The notes below the pieces were generated by a model. That model was not told where the DNA came from. It ran no database searches and saw only the letters and a list, made by a program, of their open reading frames with translations. Below are positions 6,095-14,229 of a stretch of DNA of 18,910 nucleotides, in pieces. The DNA is from a bacterium (GTDB lineage Bacteria; Omnitrophota; Gorgyraeia; Gygaellales; UBA12090). Location of the stretch: positions 1-18,910 of the forward strand of contig SCPY01000028.1 of NCBI GenBank assembly GCA_004299495.1, written 5' to 3'. Both the position numbers and the translations under genes were made by a program. The number at the start of each line of letters is the position of its first letter. Positions within the stretch are counted from its first letter, which is position 1.

Positions 6095-7378
6095 TTACTT
6101 GCCCCAGATAAACCAGATAAACAAATAGGCGGCGGTTACCGCCACAAGGGTAAAGGGCAGGCCTATCTTGGAAAAATGGCCGAATTTTACCTCATACCCT
6201 TCTTTCTTAAGCAAACCGCAAGCGACAATATTTGCCGAAGCCCCGATGGGGGTGATATTGCCGCCTAAGCTTGCGCCGATAAGTAAACCAAAAAGGAATA
6301 AAGACGGATTTATCTGGAGCTTATCTGACAGAGAAATTGCCACCGGAAGCATTGCCGCTAAAAATGGCACATTATCCACAAACGCGGACAACAATACCGA
6401 AAGGAAAACTAACAAGGTGTAACCGAAAAATATGTTGCTGCCTACCAACAGGGAAAGAGAATCCGCGATCACCTCAATCCAGCCGGTAAGAGTAACGCTT
6501 CCCACAAGAATAAATATCCCGATGAGAAAAAAGGTGGTCTCCCAATCCAGGGATTTTATTCCATCCATAACAGAATTTTTATAGATAAATTTTTCCCAGA
6601 AAAGAGAAATAATCCCGAAAATCATGCAGATTATCCCGGCCATATACGAGAATCCGGTATCAAAGAACGAGGACAGGGCAAGCAGAAGAATCAGGCTTAC
6701 CAAAAAAATAGTGGGTACCCAGGATTTTACTTTCTCAACCTTTAAGAGCTTCATCTTTTCTCTATGCCCTCTAAAAATTAAATACAGGACCGCGAATGAA
6801 GCCAGCGCGCCAAACTCTACCGCGAAGAAAATACTCGGCCTTCCTTTGTAAAAGAAGAAATCTCCGAAGTTCATCCTGGCAAAGCCGCCTAAAAGCATAC
6901 TCGGAGGGTCGCCGACCAAAGTGGCGGCGCCCTGCAGATTGCTGGATATGGCAATGGCAATCATCATATTCGCTGGATTTATCTTTAATTTCCTTGCCAG
7001 GGCAAGGGCTATCGGCGCCACAATCAAAACCGTAGCCACATTTTCCACAAAGGCCGAGATAAGCCCGGAAAGCGCGCAGATCAATAAAATCGCCCAAGCG
7101 GTATTCTTGGCCTTATCCACGACTATCTCGGCAATATAGGCCGGGACCCGGCTTTCCATAAAGATATCCGCCACTACCAAAGTTCCCACAAAAATGCCCA
7201 TCACGTTCCAGTTTATGGCTAAAAATGCCTCCTTAGGGCTGACCACTCCCAGAAGGACAAGAAGCATCGCCCCTAAAAGCGAAATCTGGGTTCTTTTCTT
7301 AGGCAGGAAAACAAAAAGTGCATAGGCAAAGATAAATAACAAAAGCGCGGACATCCGCGCCTGCTCAGGGTTCAGCAT
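6095..7378 (-). CDS. ArsB/NhaD-type ion permease (SLC13-like)
   Basis: This 427-residue inner-membrane protein has about ten to twelve hydrophobic segments and the internal two-fold repeat of the ion transporter superfamily. The motif SAFVENV (108-114) recurs as SAFVDNV (331-337). The re-entrant motifs SSNLQGAATLVGDPPSMLL (145-163) and GASLGGNITPIGASANIV (368-385) also pair up. Family members carry arsenite, sodium/proton, citrate or other anions. The substrate cannot be decided from sequence alone, and arsenite or Na+/H+ exchange are the two main candidates. The start is supported by GGAG five to nine bases before the ATG, overlapping the TAG of the cusA-like gene eight bases away. That coupling ties it to the copper pump, which is an unusual pairing. 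Confidence 0.85.
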   Translation of the reverse strand: MLNPEQARMSALLLFIFAYALFVFLPKKRTQISLLGAMLLVLLGVVSPKEAFLAINWNVMGIFVGTLVVADIFMESRVPAYIAEIVVDKAKNTAWAILLICALSGLISAFVENVATVLIVAPIALALARKLKINPANMMIAIAISSNLQGAATLVGDPPSMLLGGFARMNFGDFFFYKGRPSIFFAVEFGALASFAVLYLIFRGHREKMKLLKVEKVKSWVPTIFLVSLILLLALSSFFDTGFSYMAGIICMIFGIISLFWEKFIYKNSVMDGIKSLDWETTFFLIGIFILVGSVTLTGWIEVIADSLSLLVGSNIFFGYTLLVFLSVLLSAFVDNVPFLAAMLPVAISLSDKLQINPSLFLFGLLIGASLGGNITPIGASANIVACGLLKKEGYEVKFGHFSKIGLPFTLVAVTAAYLFIWFIWGK

Positions 7379-7386
7379 CTATTCTC

Positions 7387-10300
7387 CTACGTCACAGACG
7401 TTTTAGGCAGATGTTTTATTTCCGAATGATATTTCCAGATGGTATAAATTGCCGGCAAAACTATAAGCGTTAATATGGTTGAGGAGGTCAATCCGCCGAT
7501 TAAGGGCGCGGCAATGCGCTTCATTACATCGGCGCCTGTTCCCACGCTAAGCATTACCGGCATAAGCCCGAAGATATTCGCCCCCACGGTCATCAGCTTT
7601 GGCCTTAAGCGCTGGACCGCGCCTTCTATTACCGCCTCATACAGGTCAGCCAAAGAATTCATCTTCCCTTCTCTTTTCCTGCGGGCATAAGCCTCATCCA
7701 AATATACAATCATAATAGAGCCGGTCTCGGCCGCCACGCCGGCAAGAGCAATCAACCCCACCCAGACCGCGATGCTCATATTATATTTTAACAAAAATAA
7801 ATACCAAATTCCACCAATTAAGGCAAAGGGGACCGAAAGCATTACAATCAGCGTCTCGGTTACCGACCGGAATGTAAAGAAGTATAAAATAAATATAAGG
7901 AAGACGGTTAACGGGATAAAAATCCTCAATCTTTCCTTTACCCTCTGCATATATTCGTATTGGCCGGACCAGCTTAAGGAATAACCCGTAGGAAGCTTGA
8001 TATTTTCTCTCACCGCCTTTTTGGCATCAGCAACATAACTGCCCACGTCGCGGCCGGCCATATCCACATACACGTATCCGGAAAGCAGGCCATTTTCATC
8101 GCGAATCATTGAGGGGCCGAGCCGGACGCGGATATCGGCCAGCTGCGCCAGAGGGATATGTTTGCCGTCCATTGCCGTGACTAAAACGCGCTTGAGCCTT
8201 TCTATATCATCCCTTAATTCACGGCCATAGCGTAAGTTTACCGAATAACGCTCTCTGCCCTCAATAGTGGTGGTGATATTCTCTCCGCCGATAGCGGACA
8301 TAATGATATCCTCGGCATCGGCTACGGTTAATCCGTAGCGGGCTAACTGCTCGCGCTTTAAGTCAAAATCCACGAAATAACCTCCGGTAACCCTTTCCGC
8401 GTAAATACTGCGGGTTCCGGGCACGGTTTTTAACACCCGCTCAATCCGAATGCCGATTTTCTCTATTTCGTCTAAATTTGAGCCAAAAATTTTAATGCCT
8501 ATGGGCGTGCGCACTCCGGTGGTGAGCATATCAATCCTGTTTTTAATCGGCATTGTCCAGGCATTGGTTGAGCCGGGGAATTTCATTTTGGCGTCCATTT
8601 CGTCAATAAGCTTTTCCCAGGTTATGCCTTTTCTCCAATACTTTCTATCTTTTAAGATTACGGTAGTCTCCGCCATAGAGAATGGCGCCGGGTCGGTTGA
8701 GGTGACTGCCCTGCCCACTTTTCCGAATACCCGCTCAACCTCAGGAAATCCTTTCAGGATTTTATCCTGAGACTGCAATAATTTTGTAGCCTCGGTTACG
8801 GATAAGCCGGGCAAGGTGGTAGGCATATAAAGGATAGCCCCCTCATTAAGAGGCGGCATAAATTCCTGGCCCATCATCATAAAGGCAGGAACAGTAATAA
8901 CTATGCTCAGCAAGGCTGCAGCCACTACCAGATATCTATATTCAATGGCCCAGCGGGCAATCGGATGATACGCCTTGATTAAGGTTTTGCTTATGGGATG
9001 ATGGTCCTCGGAAATAATCTTCCCTCCGATAAAGAAATTAACGATATTGGATAAAATCTTGTTTTTGAATTTATATTCTTTGCCTTTTACAAAAATCATC
9101 ACTAAAGCCGGGGTAAGCGTGATAGCCAGAAGCGCGGAAAAGAGTATTGAATAGTTTTTGGTAAAAGCGAGCGGCTTAAATAGGCGGCCTTCCTGCGCCT
9201 CAAGGGTAAAAACCGGCATAAAGGCAATGGCCATGACAATCAGTGACGCGAATATCGGAGGGCCCACCTCCTTCATTGCGCCGATGACAATCTCATCGCG
9301 CGTTCCCTTACGTAAACCCTTAGCCCATTCATCCAAGCGTTTATGCACGTTTTCCACAAAGACAATAGAAGCATCCACCATATCTCCGATGGCTACCACA
9401 ATACCACCTAAAGACATAACATTAGAGGTAAGCTTCATCCAGCCCATCGGGATAAAGGCAATAATGACCGCGATGGGCAATCCGATTATCGGCACAAGCG
9501 CGGAGCGGAAATGCAATAAGAAGAAAATAAGCATAAAGCTGACAATAATCAGTTCCTGGATGAGATTTTCTTTCACGGTACTGATGGAAGATTTAATTAA
9601 ATCTGAGCGATCATAGACACTAACAATCTTTACTCCCTTGGGAAGCCCGGGCTCAATCTCTTTTAATCTCTCTTTTACCCTATTGATTACCTTTAGGGCA
9701 TTTTCCTTATGGCGCATCACCACAATCCCGCCGACTACCTCACCCAAGCCGTCTAACTCCGCCACCCCGCGCCGCATGTCCGGCCCAAGGGAAACATTGG
9801 CAATCTGCTTTACGGTTACGGGAATCCCGCTCATCCCTGAACCCACCACAATGTTTTCTATGTCTTTGATGGATTTGATGTAACCCCTGCCTCTTACCAT
9901 ATATTCAGCGCCGCTGAATTCAATGAGCCGGCCGCCGATATCGTTATTGCTTTTGCGGATATTCTCAATTACCTGCATCAAGGGGATATTGTAGGCAAGA
10001 AGGGTATTGGGGTTAACGGTAACCTGATACTGCCGGGCAAAACCGCCGACAGTGGCTACTTCGGCCACGCCGGGCACGGACTGCAGATAATAACGCAGGT
10101 ACCAATCCTGAAAGCTGCGTAAATCCGCCAAAGAATGCTGTCCTGTCCGGTCTACCAGGGCATATTGAAAAACCCATCCCACTCCCGTGGCATCAGGGCC
10201 TAATTCCACCTGCACCCCTTCAGGCAGGCGCGGGGTAATTTTACTTAGATACTCCAGGGTCCTTGAGCGCGCCCAGTAGATATCGGTGCCGTCCTCAAAA

Positions 10301-10593
10301 ATGATATAGACATAGGAAAACCCGAAGTCGGAAAATCCGCGGATGTCTTTAACCTTAGGCGCTCCCAGCATAGAAGTAACGATGGGATAAGTAACTTGGT
10401 CCTCAATAATGTCGGGTGAGCGGTCCCAGCGGGAGAAGATAATCACCTGGGTATCGGAGAGATCGGGTATGGCGTCTAAGGGGACATTACGCATAGAGTA
10501 AAGCCCTGCCAGAGTCACCATCCCCACTAGAAGAAAGACGATGAACTTATTTTTAGCGCAAAACTCAATTATGTTTTCAACTAATTTAGTCAT
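7387..10593 (-). CDS. cusA: CusA-like heavy-metal RND efflux pump
   Basis: The 1068-residue protein is a full-length inner-membrane RND pump of the heavy-metal class, with the N-terminal helix, two large periplasmic loops and two helix bundles. CusA uses three methionines to shuttle Cu(I)/Ag(I) (M573, M623, M672 in E. coli). Here LYM (M590), PFSM (M640) and RIDM (M689) occur with the same 50 and 49 residue spacing, which argues for monovalent copper or silver over divalent cations. The TM4 proton-relay region reads AIGDMVDASIV (401-411), with D407 at the position of the essential aspartate and an additional D404. The gene follows the adaptor by five bases, and the ATG is near the upstream TAA. 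It would assemble with the CusB-like adaptor and TolC-like channel to expel metal across both membranes. Confidence 0.95.
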   Translation of the reverse strand: MTKLVENIIEFCAKNKFIVFLLVGMVTLAGLYSMRNVPLDAIPDLSDTQVIIFSRWDRSPDIIEDQVTYPIVTSMLGAPKVKDIRGFSDFGFSYVYIIFEDGTDIYWARSRTLEYLSKITPRLPEGVQVELGPDATGVGWVFQYALVDRTGQHSLADLRSFQDWYLRYYLQSVPGVAEVATVGGFARQYQVTVNPNTLLAYNIPLMQVIENIRKSNNDIGGRLIEFSGAEYMVRGRGYIKSIKDIENIVVGSGMSGIPVTVKQIANVSLGPDMRRGVAELDGLGEVVGGIVVMRHKENALKVINRVKERLKEIEPGLPKGVKIVSVYDRSDLIKSSISTVKENLIQELIIVSFMLIFFLLHFRSALVPIIGLPIAVIIAFIPMGWMKLTSNVMSLGGIVVAIGDMVDASIVFVENVHKRLDEWAKGLRKGTRDEIVIGAMKEVGPPIFASLIVMAIAFMPVFTLEAQEGRLFKPLAFTKNYSILFSALLAITLTPALVMIFVKGKEYKFKNKILSNIVNFFIGGKIISEDHHPISKTLIKAYHPIARWAIEYRYLVVAAALLSIVITVPAFMMMGQEFMPPLNEGAILYMPTTLPGLSVTEATKLLQSQDKILKGFPEVERVFGKVGRAVTSTDPAPFSMAETTVILKDRKYWRKGITWEKLIDEMDAKMKFPGSTNAWTMPIKNRIDMLTTGVRTPIGIKIFGSNLDEIEKIGIRIERVLKTVPGTRSIYAERVTGGYFVDFDLKREQLARYGLTVADAEDIIMSAIGGENITTTIEGRERYSVNLRYGRELRDDIERLKRVLVTAMDGKHIPLAQLADIRVRLGPSMIRDENGLLSGYVYVDMAGRDVGSYVADAKKAVRENIKLPTGYSLSWSGQYEYMQRVKERLRIFIPLTVFLIFILYFFTFRSVTETLIVMLSVPFALIGGIWYLFLLKYNMSIAVWVGLIALAGVAAETGSIMIVYLDEAYARRKREGKMNSLADLYEAVIEGAVQRLRPKLMTVGANIFGLMPVMLSVGTGADVMKRIAAPLIGGLTSSTILTLIVLPAIYTIWKYHSEIKHLPKTSVT

Positions 10594-10598
10594 ATTCT

Positions 10599-11939
10599 TT
10601 ACTGCCCGTGCCTATGTTCGCCAGCCGCTGCTTCTTTTCTTTCGCCCTCATCGCCTGGCTCCGGGCTGACCGCGGATTGGAGGCGCGATTCCGAATCAAT
10701 CAGGAAATTCCCCGAAGTTACCACAATATCCCCTTCCTGTAACCCGCCCAAAACCTCGTAATAGCCTTCTGCCTTATATCCCAGCTTGACTTCTTTGCTA
10801 AAGAAATTTCCCTGATTATCGGCAACTACCACCAATGCCCTCTTTCCGGTATTAATCACCGCCTCCTCGGAAACCGCCAACTTTTCGCCCAAATCCACCA
10901 TTATTTTCACATTCACAAACATCTCCGGCTTAAGCTTGCCTTGCGGGTTATCCACTTCAGCCCTGGCCTGAATAGAACGGGTCATTGGATCTAACACCGG
11001 GGTAGTGGCGATAATCTTCCCCTGAAATTCCTCGCCCGGGTAGGCAATCGCCTCTATCTCTACCGGCAGGCCCCGCTTAATCATACCTATCTCATATTCA
11101 TAGATAGTCATATACACCCAAGCCGTCTTTTCTTTTGTGGGTAAATATAGATTGCCTTGCGGGCTATTCTGCCTGGCCAATTCTTCAATCTGCTCGCTGC
11201 TCATTCCCAGAAGCAAGAGTTTTCTTCGGCTGGCCTCAACCAGGGAATTTGATTGTTCGGCGATTGACGACTGGGCAAGAGCGCTTTGAGTCTTCAAGGA
11301 CTGCAGATATTCTTCCTGGGCCACATACAACTGGGGGTCATAAGCCACTTTTCCTACAGTGAGTATCTGATAAGTTAGTTTTCTCTTTTCCGCGCTCTCT
11401 TTTTTTATGGCGATAAGCTGCTGCCTCTCCGGGCTGATATATATGCCTTCTCTGCCCGCGTCTTCTTGCGCGTAAACCGCGACATAATCCATTCCCATCT
11501 CATCTTTCATCGGCACCGGAGAGGTAACTCCCGGCTTCATCGGATGGCGGTAATAGAGCAGCTTTTTCCCTTTGGCTAAATGCGCGCCGCAAAAAGGACA
11601 ATCCTTCACATCTCCGGATATTTGCATCGGGCAATTTACCCCCATCATCGGGCAATTATGTAAAACACAGATATCCTGCGCGTCCTTGGCTTCTGCCTCT
11701 ATGGCCGCCGCCTCTTCTTTTTTTACCAGCTTCATATTGCAGATAGGGCAGTCTCCCGGCTTGCCTGAGATATACCCCGGATGCATCGGGCAATAATACA
11801 CATCCTTTGCCTGGGCAGAGCCGGATAAGGTATGGCCTTTAAACACATGATAACGGCTGGTTAAAAGAAATCCCACCCCCGCCAGGATCAACAGCATAAT
11901 TAAGATAACCAGAATGGCGATTATACTTTTCTTTTTCAT
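10599..11939 (-). CDS. cusB: CusB-like RND periplasmic adaptor with heavy-metal-binding N-terminus
   Basis: This 446-residue membrane fusion protein bridges the CusA-like pump and the TolC-like channel. An N-terminal anchor helix (about 5-27) is followed by a heavy-metal-binding segment YYCPMHPGYISGKPGDCPIC (48-67, with C50, H53, C64 and C67). A second, cysteine/methionine-rich degenerate copy spans 91-117 (NCPMMGVNCPM, then CPFCG). The canonical CusB segment with RHPMKPG, SPVPMKDEMGMDY follows at 131-152. The adaptor core has a helical hairpin (about 195-260) and barrel domains ending near 430, and the C-terminus is histidine-rich (GEHRHGQ). The ATG overlaps the tolC-like stop as ATGA. Multiple soft-metal sites upstream of the core suggest metal capture in the periplasm, in the absence of a separate CusF chaperone gene in this operon. 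Confidence 0.93.
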   Translation of the reverse strand: MKKKSIIAILVILIMLLILAGVGFLLTSRYHVFKGHTLSGSAQAKDVYYCPMHPGYISGKPGDCPICNMKLVKKEEAAAIEAEAKDAQDICVLHNCPMMGVNCPMQISGDVKDCPFCGAHLAKGKKLLYYRHPMKPGVTSPVPMKDEMGMDYVAVYAQEDAGREGIYISPERQQLIAIKKESAEKRKLTYQILTVGKVAYDPQLYVAQEEYLQSLKTQSALAQSSIAEQSNSLVEASRRKLLLLGMSSEQIEELARQNSPQGNLYLPTKEKTAWVYMTIYEYEIGMIKRGLPVEIEAIAYPGEEFQGKIIATTPVLDPMTRSIQARAEVDNPQGKLKPEMFVNVKIMVDLGEKLAVSEEAVINTGKRALVVVADNQGNFFSKEVKLGYKAEGYYEVLGGLQEGDIVVTSGNFLIDSESRLQSAVSPEPGDEGERKEAAAGEHRHGQ

Positions 11940-13216
11940 TTTCTCACCTCAGAATCTTCGGTCAAACTTATGCCAACTGTTCTCTCTAAATTAGCCAGAT
12001 GCATATGGTATTCCACCAGCGCCCTATAATAATCCATTTTATTTTCTACCAGCATCCTCTGCGTATCTAAAAGCGCCATAAAATCGCCTTTACCGGAACG
12101 GAATGCCGTTAAGGAAACTCCGATTGAACCCTCTAATATCGGCATAAGGTCGCTCTTGGAAAGTTTAAGCTTATTTCTGGCTATCTCTATTTTTGTATAC
12201 AAATCCTTAGTTTCGGAGAATGCCTTGTTCTTCATGGCTGTGTACGCGGCCTCGGCTTCTTCTAAATTATAGACCGCCTCTTTTATCTCGTAACGCTGTT
12301 TAGTCCAAAACCAAAAGGGAACGGAAAGAGCAAGCATCAAATCCCAGGATCCGGTCATGCCGGAAGTAATTCCCCTAAGAGTAAGTTCAGACATTAGGTC
12401 CGGGAAAAGGCTCCTTTTTGCCAGGGACTTGGCAAATTTATTCTTCTCTATGGCATAGGAAAAGATAATCAATTCGGGCTGATTTAAAAGCGTCAATTCA
12501 TATAATGCCCTGATATCCTTATTAAACGATACGTCTTCCGGCAAATCAGGCATGCCCAAAGGGCTTTCCGCTTCCCTGCTTAATAAAGCATTCAGGCGCG
12601 TCTTAAGCGAAGACTTCTCCTGTTCCAAGTTTAAGATCCGGTTATTTAGCCGGGCTATTTCTGAATGAAGCTTATACACCTCTTCCTGGGACATCTCGCC
12701 TACGCTGTACTTTGCTTCCACAGACTTGGCGATTGCTTCTAAGAGCGCGCGGCTTTCCTTATTTAATTCTATCTCTTTGTAATTCATAAATAAATCGTAA
12801 TAGGCGTTTTTGACTTCATTGACGACCTCCAGCTCTTTGGCCTTATATTCGGAGGCATTCATTTGTGACTCCACTACCGCTATCTTTCCTTTTAGCGAGA
12901 GCTTTCCGAATAAAGGAAACATCTGGGCTATGGAAAGCATCCGGTCTTCCGGCATTACATTATTCAGCTGAAATGTGCCGCGGGGAATCTTCTCAAACTC
13001 TAACGCGACCGTGGGATTATCCAGGGATTTTGCCTGAGGGATTCTTGCCTTTGAGGCCTCCCAGCGCTTTTTCGCGGCTAAGATATCCGGGTTATTAGCC
13101 CTGGCTTCACTAATCAGCGTTTCCAAGCCTAACGGCTGATCAGCGAATGAGACAATTTGCCATAGGCTGCAAAAGGCCGCAAAGAAAATCAATAATATAA
13201 AGCCCTTTTTAATCAT
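11936..13216 (-). CDS. TolC-family outer membrane efflux protein (CusC-like)
   Basis: A 426-residue protein with a signal peptide (about residues 1-25, ending SFA) and the two-fold repeated helical organisation of the outer membrane efflux family. Recognisable stretches include ARANNPDILAAKKRWEASKA near the N-terminus, a long coiled-coil segment rich in E/K/L around residues 125-215, and a second repeat from about 245 with the pattern SVPFWFWTKQ. No lipobox cysteine is present, unlike E. coli CusC. It forms the outer membrane exit duct for the Cus-type pump encoded immediately downstream. It starts one base after the csoR stop and overlaps the adaptor gene by four bases. Gene order csoR-tolC-cusB-cusA supports the role. 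Confidence 0.92.
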   Translation of the reverse strand: MIKKGFILLIFFAAFCSLWQIVSFADQPLGLETLISEARANNPDILAAKKRWEASKARIPQAKSLDNPTVALEFEKIPRGTFQLNNVMPEDRMLSIAQMFPLFGKLSLKGKIAVVESQMNASEYKAKELEVVNEVKNAYYDLFMNYKEIELNKESRALLEAIAKSVEAKYSVGEMSQEEVYKLHSEIARLNNRILNLEQEKSSLKTRLNALLSREAESPLGMPDLPEDVSFNKDIRALYELTLLNQPELIIFSYAIEKNKFAKSLAKRSLFPDLMSELTLRGITSGMTGSWDLMLALSVPFWFWTKQRYEIKEAVYNLEEAEAAYTAMKNKAFSETKDLYTKIEIARNKLKLSKSDLMPILEGSIGVSLTAFRSGKGDFMALLDTQRMLVENKMDYYRALVEYHMHLANLERTVGISLTEDSEVRK

Positions 13217-13217
13217 T

Positions 13218-13502
13218 TCACGCCGTCTTTCTAAACCTCGCGATCAGCTCCATAATCTCATCAATCTTGGCCTGCTTTTCCTTGTCCGATTTCCCCTTAA
13301 AGGCATGTGCCACACAGGTGTCTAAGTGCTTCTTAAAGATATTATCCTCCACCCTGTAGAGCGCCCCTATCGCCGAATGGACCTGGGTAATGATATCCAC
13401 GCAGTATCGGCCTTCTTCAATCATTTTTTGGATTCCGCGGACCTGGCCTTCTATTTTTTTGAGAAAGGCAAGCTGTCCATCATGGGTAGTCCGTTGTGCC
13501 AT
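13218..13502 (-). CDS. csoR: CsoR-type copper-sensing repressor
   Basis: The 94-residue protein belongs to the CsoR/RcnR (DUF156) family of all-helical DNA-binding metal sensors. The Cu(I) ligands of Mycobacterium tuberculosis CsoR (C36, H61, C65) align with C34 in GRYCVDI, H59 and C63 in HLDTC, with identical spacing of 25 and 4. A cysteine at the third position separates it from nickel-type RcnR, which has histidine there. The conserved KIEGQVRGI stretch (16-24) is intact. The ATG is preceded by AGGAG at a normal distance. It is the first gene of the operon, directly under a promoter with a CsoR-like operator, so autoregulation with copper-induced release is the likely mode. Confidence 0.94.
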   Translation of the reverse strand: MAQRTTHDGQLAFLKKIEGQVRGIQKMIEEGRYCVDIITQVHSAIGALYRVEDNIFKKHLDTCVAHAFKGKSDKEKQAKIDEIMELIARFRKTA

Positions 13503-13524
13503 TTATCTGTCTCCTTTTATCTTA

Positions 13525-13554
13525 AGTATACCATACCCCCCCACCCTATGTCAA
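13525..13554 (-). promoter_or_regulatory. sigma-70-type promoter of the csoR-cus operon
   Basis: On the minus strand TTGACA (13554-13549) is a perfect -35 box and TATACT (13530-13525) a near-consensus -10, separated by an 18-base spacer. Both sit upstream of the csoR ribosome binding site (AAAGGAG) at a natural distance for a short leader. It is the only clear promoter in the window and could drive all genes down to DUF190. Confidence 0.85.
13532..13550. promoter_or_regulatory. probable CsoR operator
   Basis: CATACCCCCCCACCCTATG has inverted CATA/TATG ends around a G/C tract on one strand, the design of CsoR/RcnR-family operators (A/T-rich inverted ends flanking a run of G or C). It fills the spacer between the -35 and -10 boxes, overlapping the first bases of the -35, so bound repressor would block RNA polymerase. 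Confidence 0.75.
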
Positions 13555-13560
13555 GAGATA

Positions 13561-13594
13561 AAATTATTCTCCCTCCTGGCTTACCATGAGGGAG
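13561..13594 (-). terminator. intrinsic terminator after the tandem CheC genes
   Basis: On the minus strand CTCCCTC (13594-13588) pairs with GAGGGAG (13575-13569). Inside, after an A/G mismatch, TGG pairs with CCA around a TAAG loop. The stem is followed by AATAATTTT. It starts six bases after the CheC-like stop and just upstream of the csoR promoter, so it separates the arsenic unit from the copper operon. The T-tract is imperfect. Confidence 0.65.
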
Positions 13595-13599
13595 CTTAA

Positions 13600-14211
13600 C
13601 TATTTAGCGATTTCCGCAAGTATCCGTTTGCAGGCGTCTTGTATATCAGTAGCGGCCGATTGAGCCAGGACCAGATAGAAACCGCCCCTTATCTTTTCCT
13701 GGGGCTCCTCAAATACCGCCTCAATGAGAAGGGCGTAACCATCATTTTCTGACGATGAGACGATTATGTTGAGTATTTCGTCAAAGGTTCCGGAAATAAG
13801 GGTGGGCGGAAGGGCAAGGACGACCTTTTTGAGTATCATGCCTATGGCGCTTAAGTAAGCGCTGGTAACTATATTGCCTATCTCCTTAATGGCTGAAAGT
13901 CCGACTTCGGTAAGCACATCCAGATTCTTATATTCTCCATCGATCTTGCAAGATAAACCAACCAGTTTAAAGGCATTATGCTCATCCAACAGAAACACCG
14001 ATTCTCCTTTTAACCCGGAGGCAAATCGGGAAATCACCGCTATTCCCGCCTTAGCTACATCTATTCTTGCGGAAATGCCCGCGCTGGTTACAATATCAAC
14101 AGATGGCAGGAGGAGGTTTATTTTTTTGCCTAAAATCTCCGACAGGGCAATGCTTCCGTGAGACGCGGCAATGCTTCCTACTTCCCTTAATATATCCAGT
14201 TCATCTTTCAT
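13600..14211 (-). CDS. CheC-like phosphatase family protein, downstream paralog
   Basis: The 203-residue protein has the two-fold CheC/CheX-type arrangement. CheC enzymes dephosphorylate CheY-P using a D/S-x3-E-x2-N motif in each half. Here the second half keeps it (S106, E110, N113 in SAIKEIGN), while the first half has D6, E10 but serine at 13 in place of asparagine, so one active site is probably lost. The first 13 residues (MKDELDILREVGS) and the stretches SGTFDEIL and LLIEAVFEEP are identical to the paralog encoded just upstream, indicating tandem duplication. No receptor, CheA, CheY or flagellar gene is visible, so the phosphorylated partner must be elsewhere. An AGGAG site precedes the ATG, 18 bases after the preceding stop. 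Confidence 0.82.
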   Translation of the reverse strand: MKDELDILREVGSIAASHGSIALSEILGKKINLLLPSVDIVTSAGISARIDVAKAGIAVISRFASGLKGESVFLLDEHNAFKLVGLSCKIDGEYKNLDVLTEVGLSAIKEIGNIVTSAYLSAIGMILKKVVLALPPTLISGTFDEILNIIVSSSENDGYALLIEAVFEEPQEKIRGGFYLVLAQSAATDIQDACKRILAEIAK

Positions 14212-14229
14212 CTTTTCTCTCCTGTTTTT

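Noticed and set aside
9158..9616. Plus-strand ORF of 152 codons inside the cusA-like gene
   Set aside because: It is fully antisense to a strongly conserved RND pump and its composition is that of a reversed membrane-helix region.
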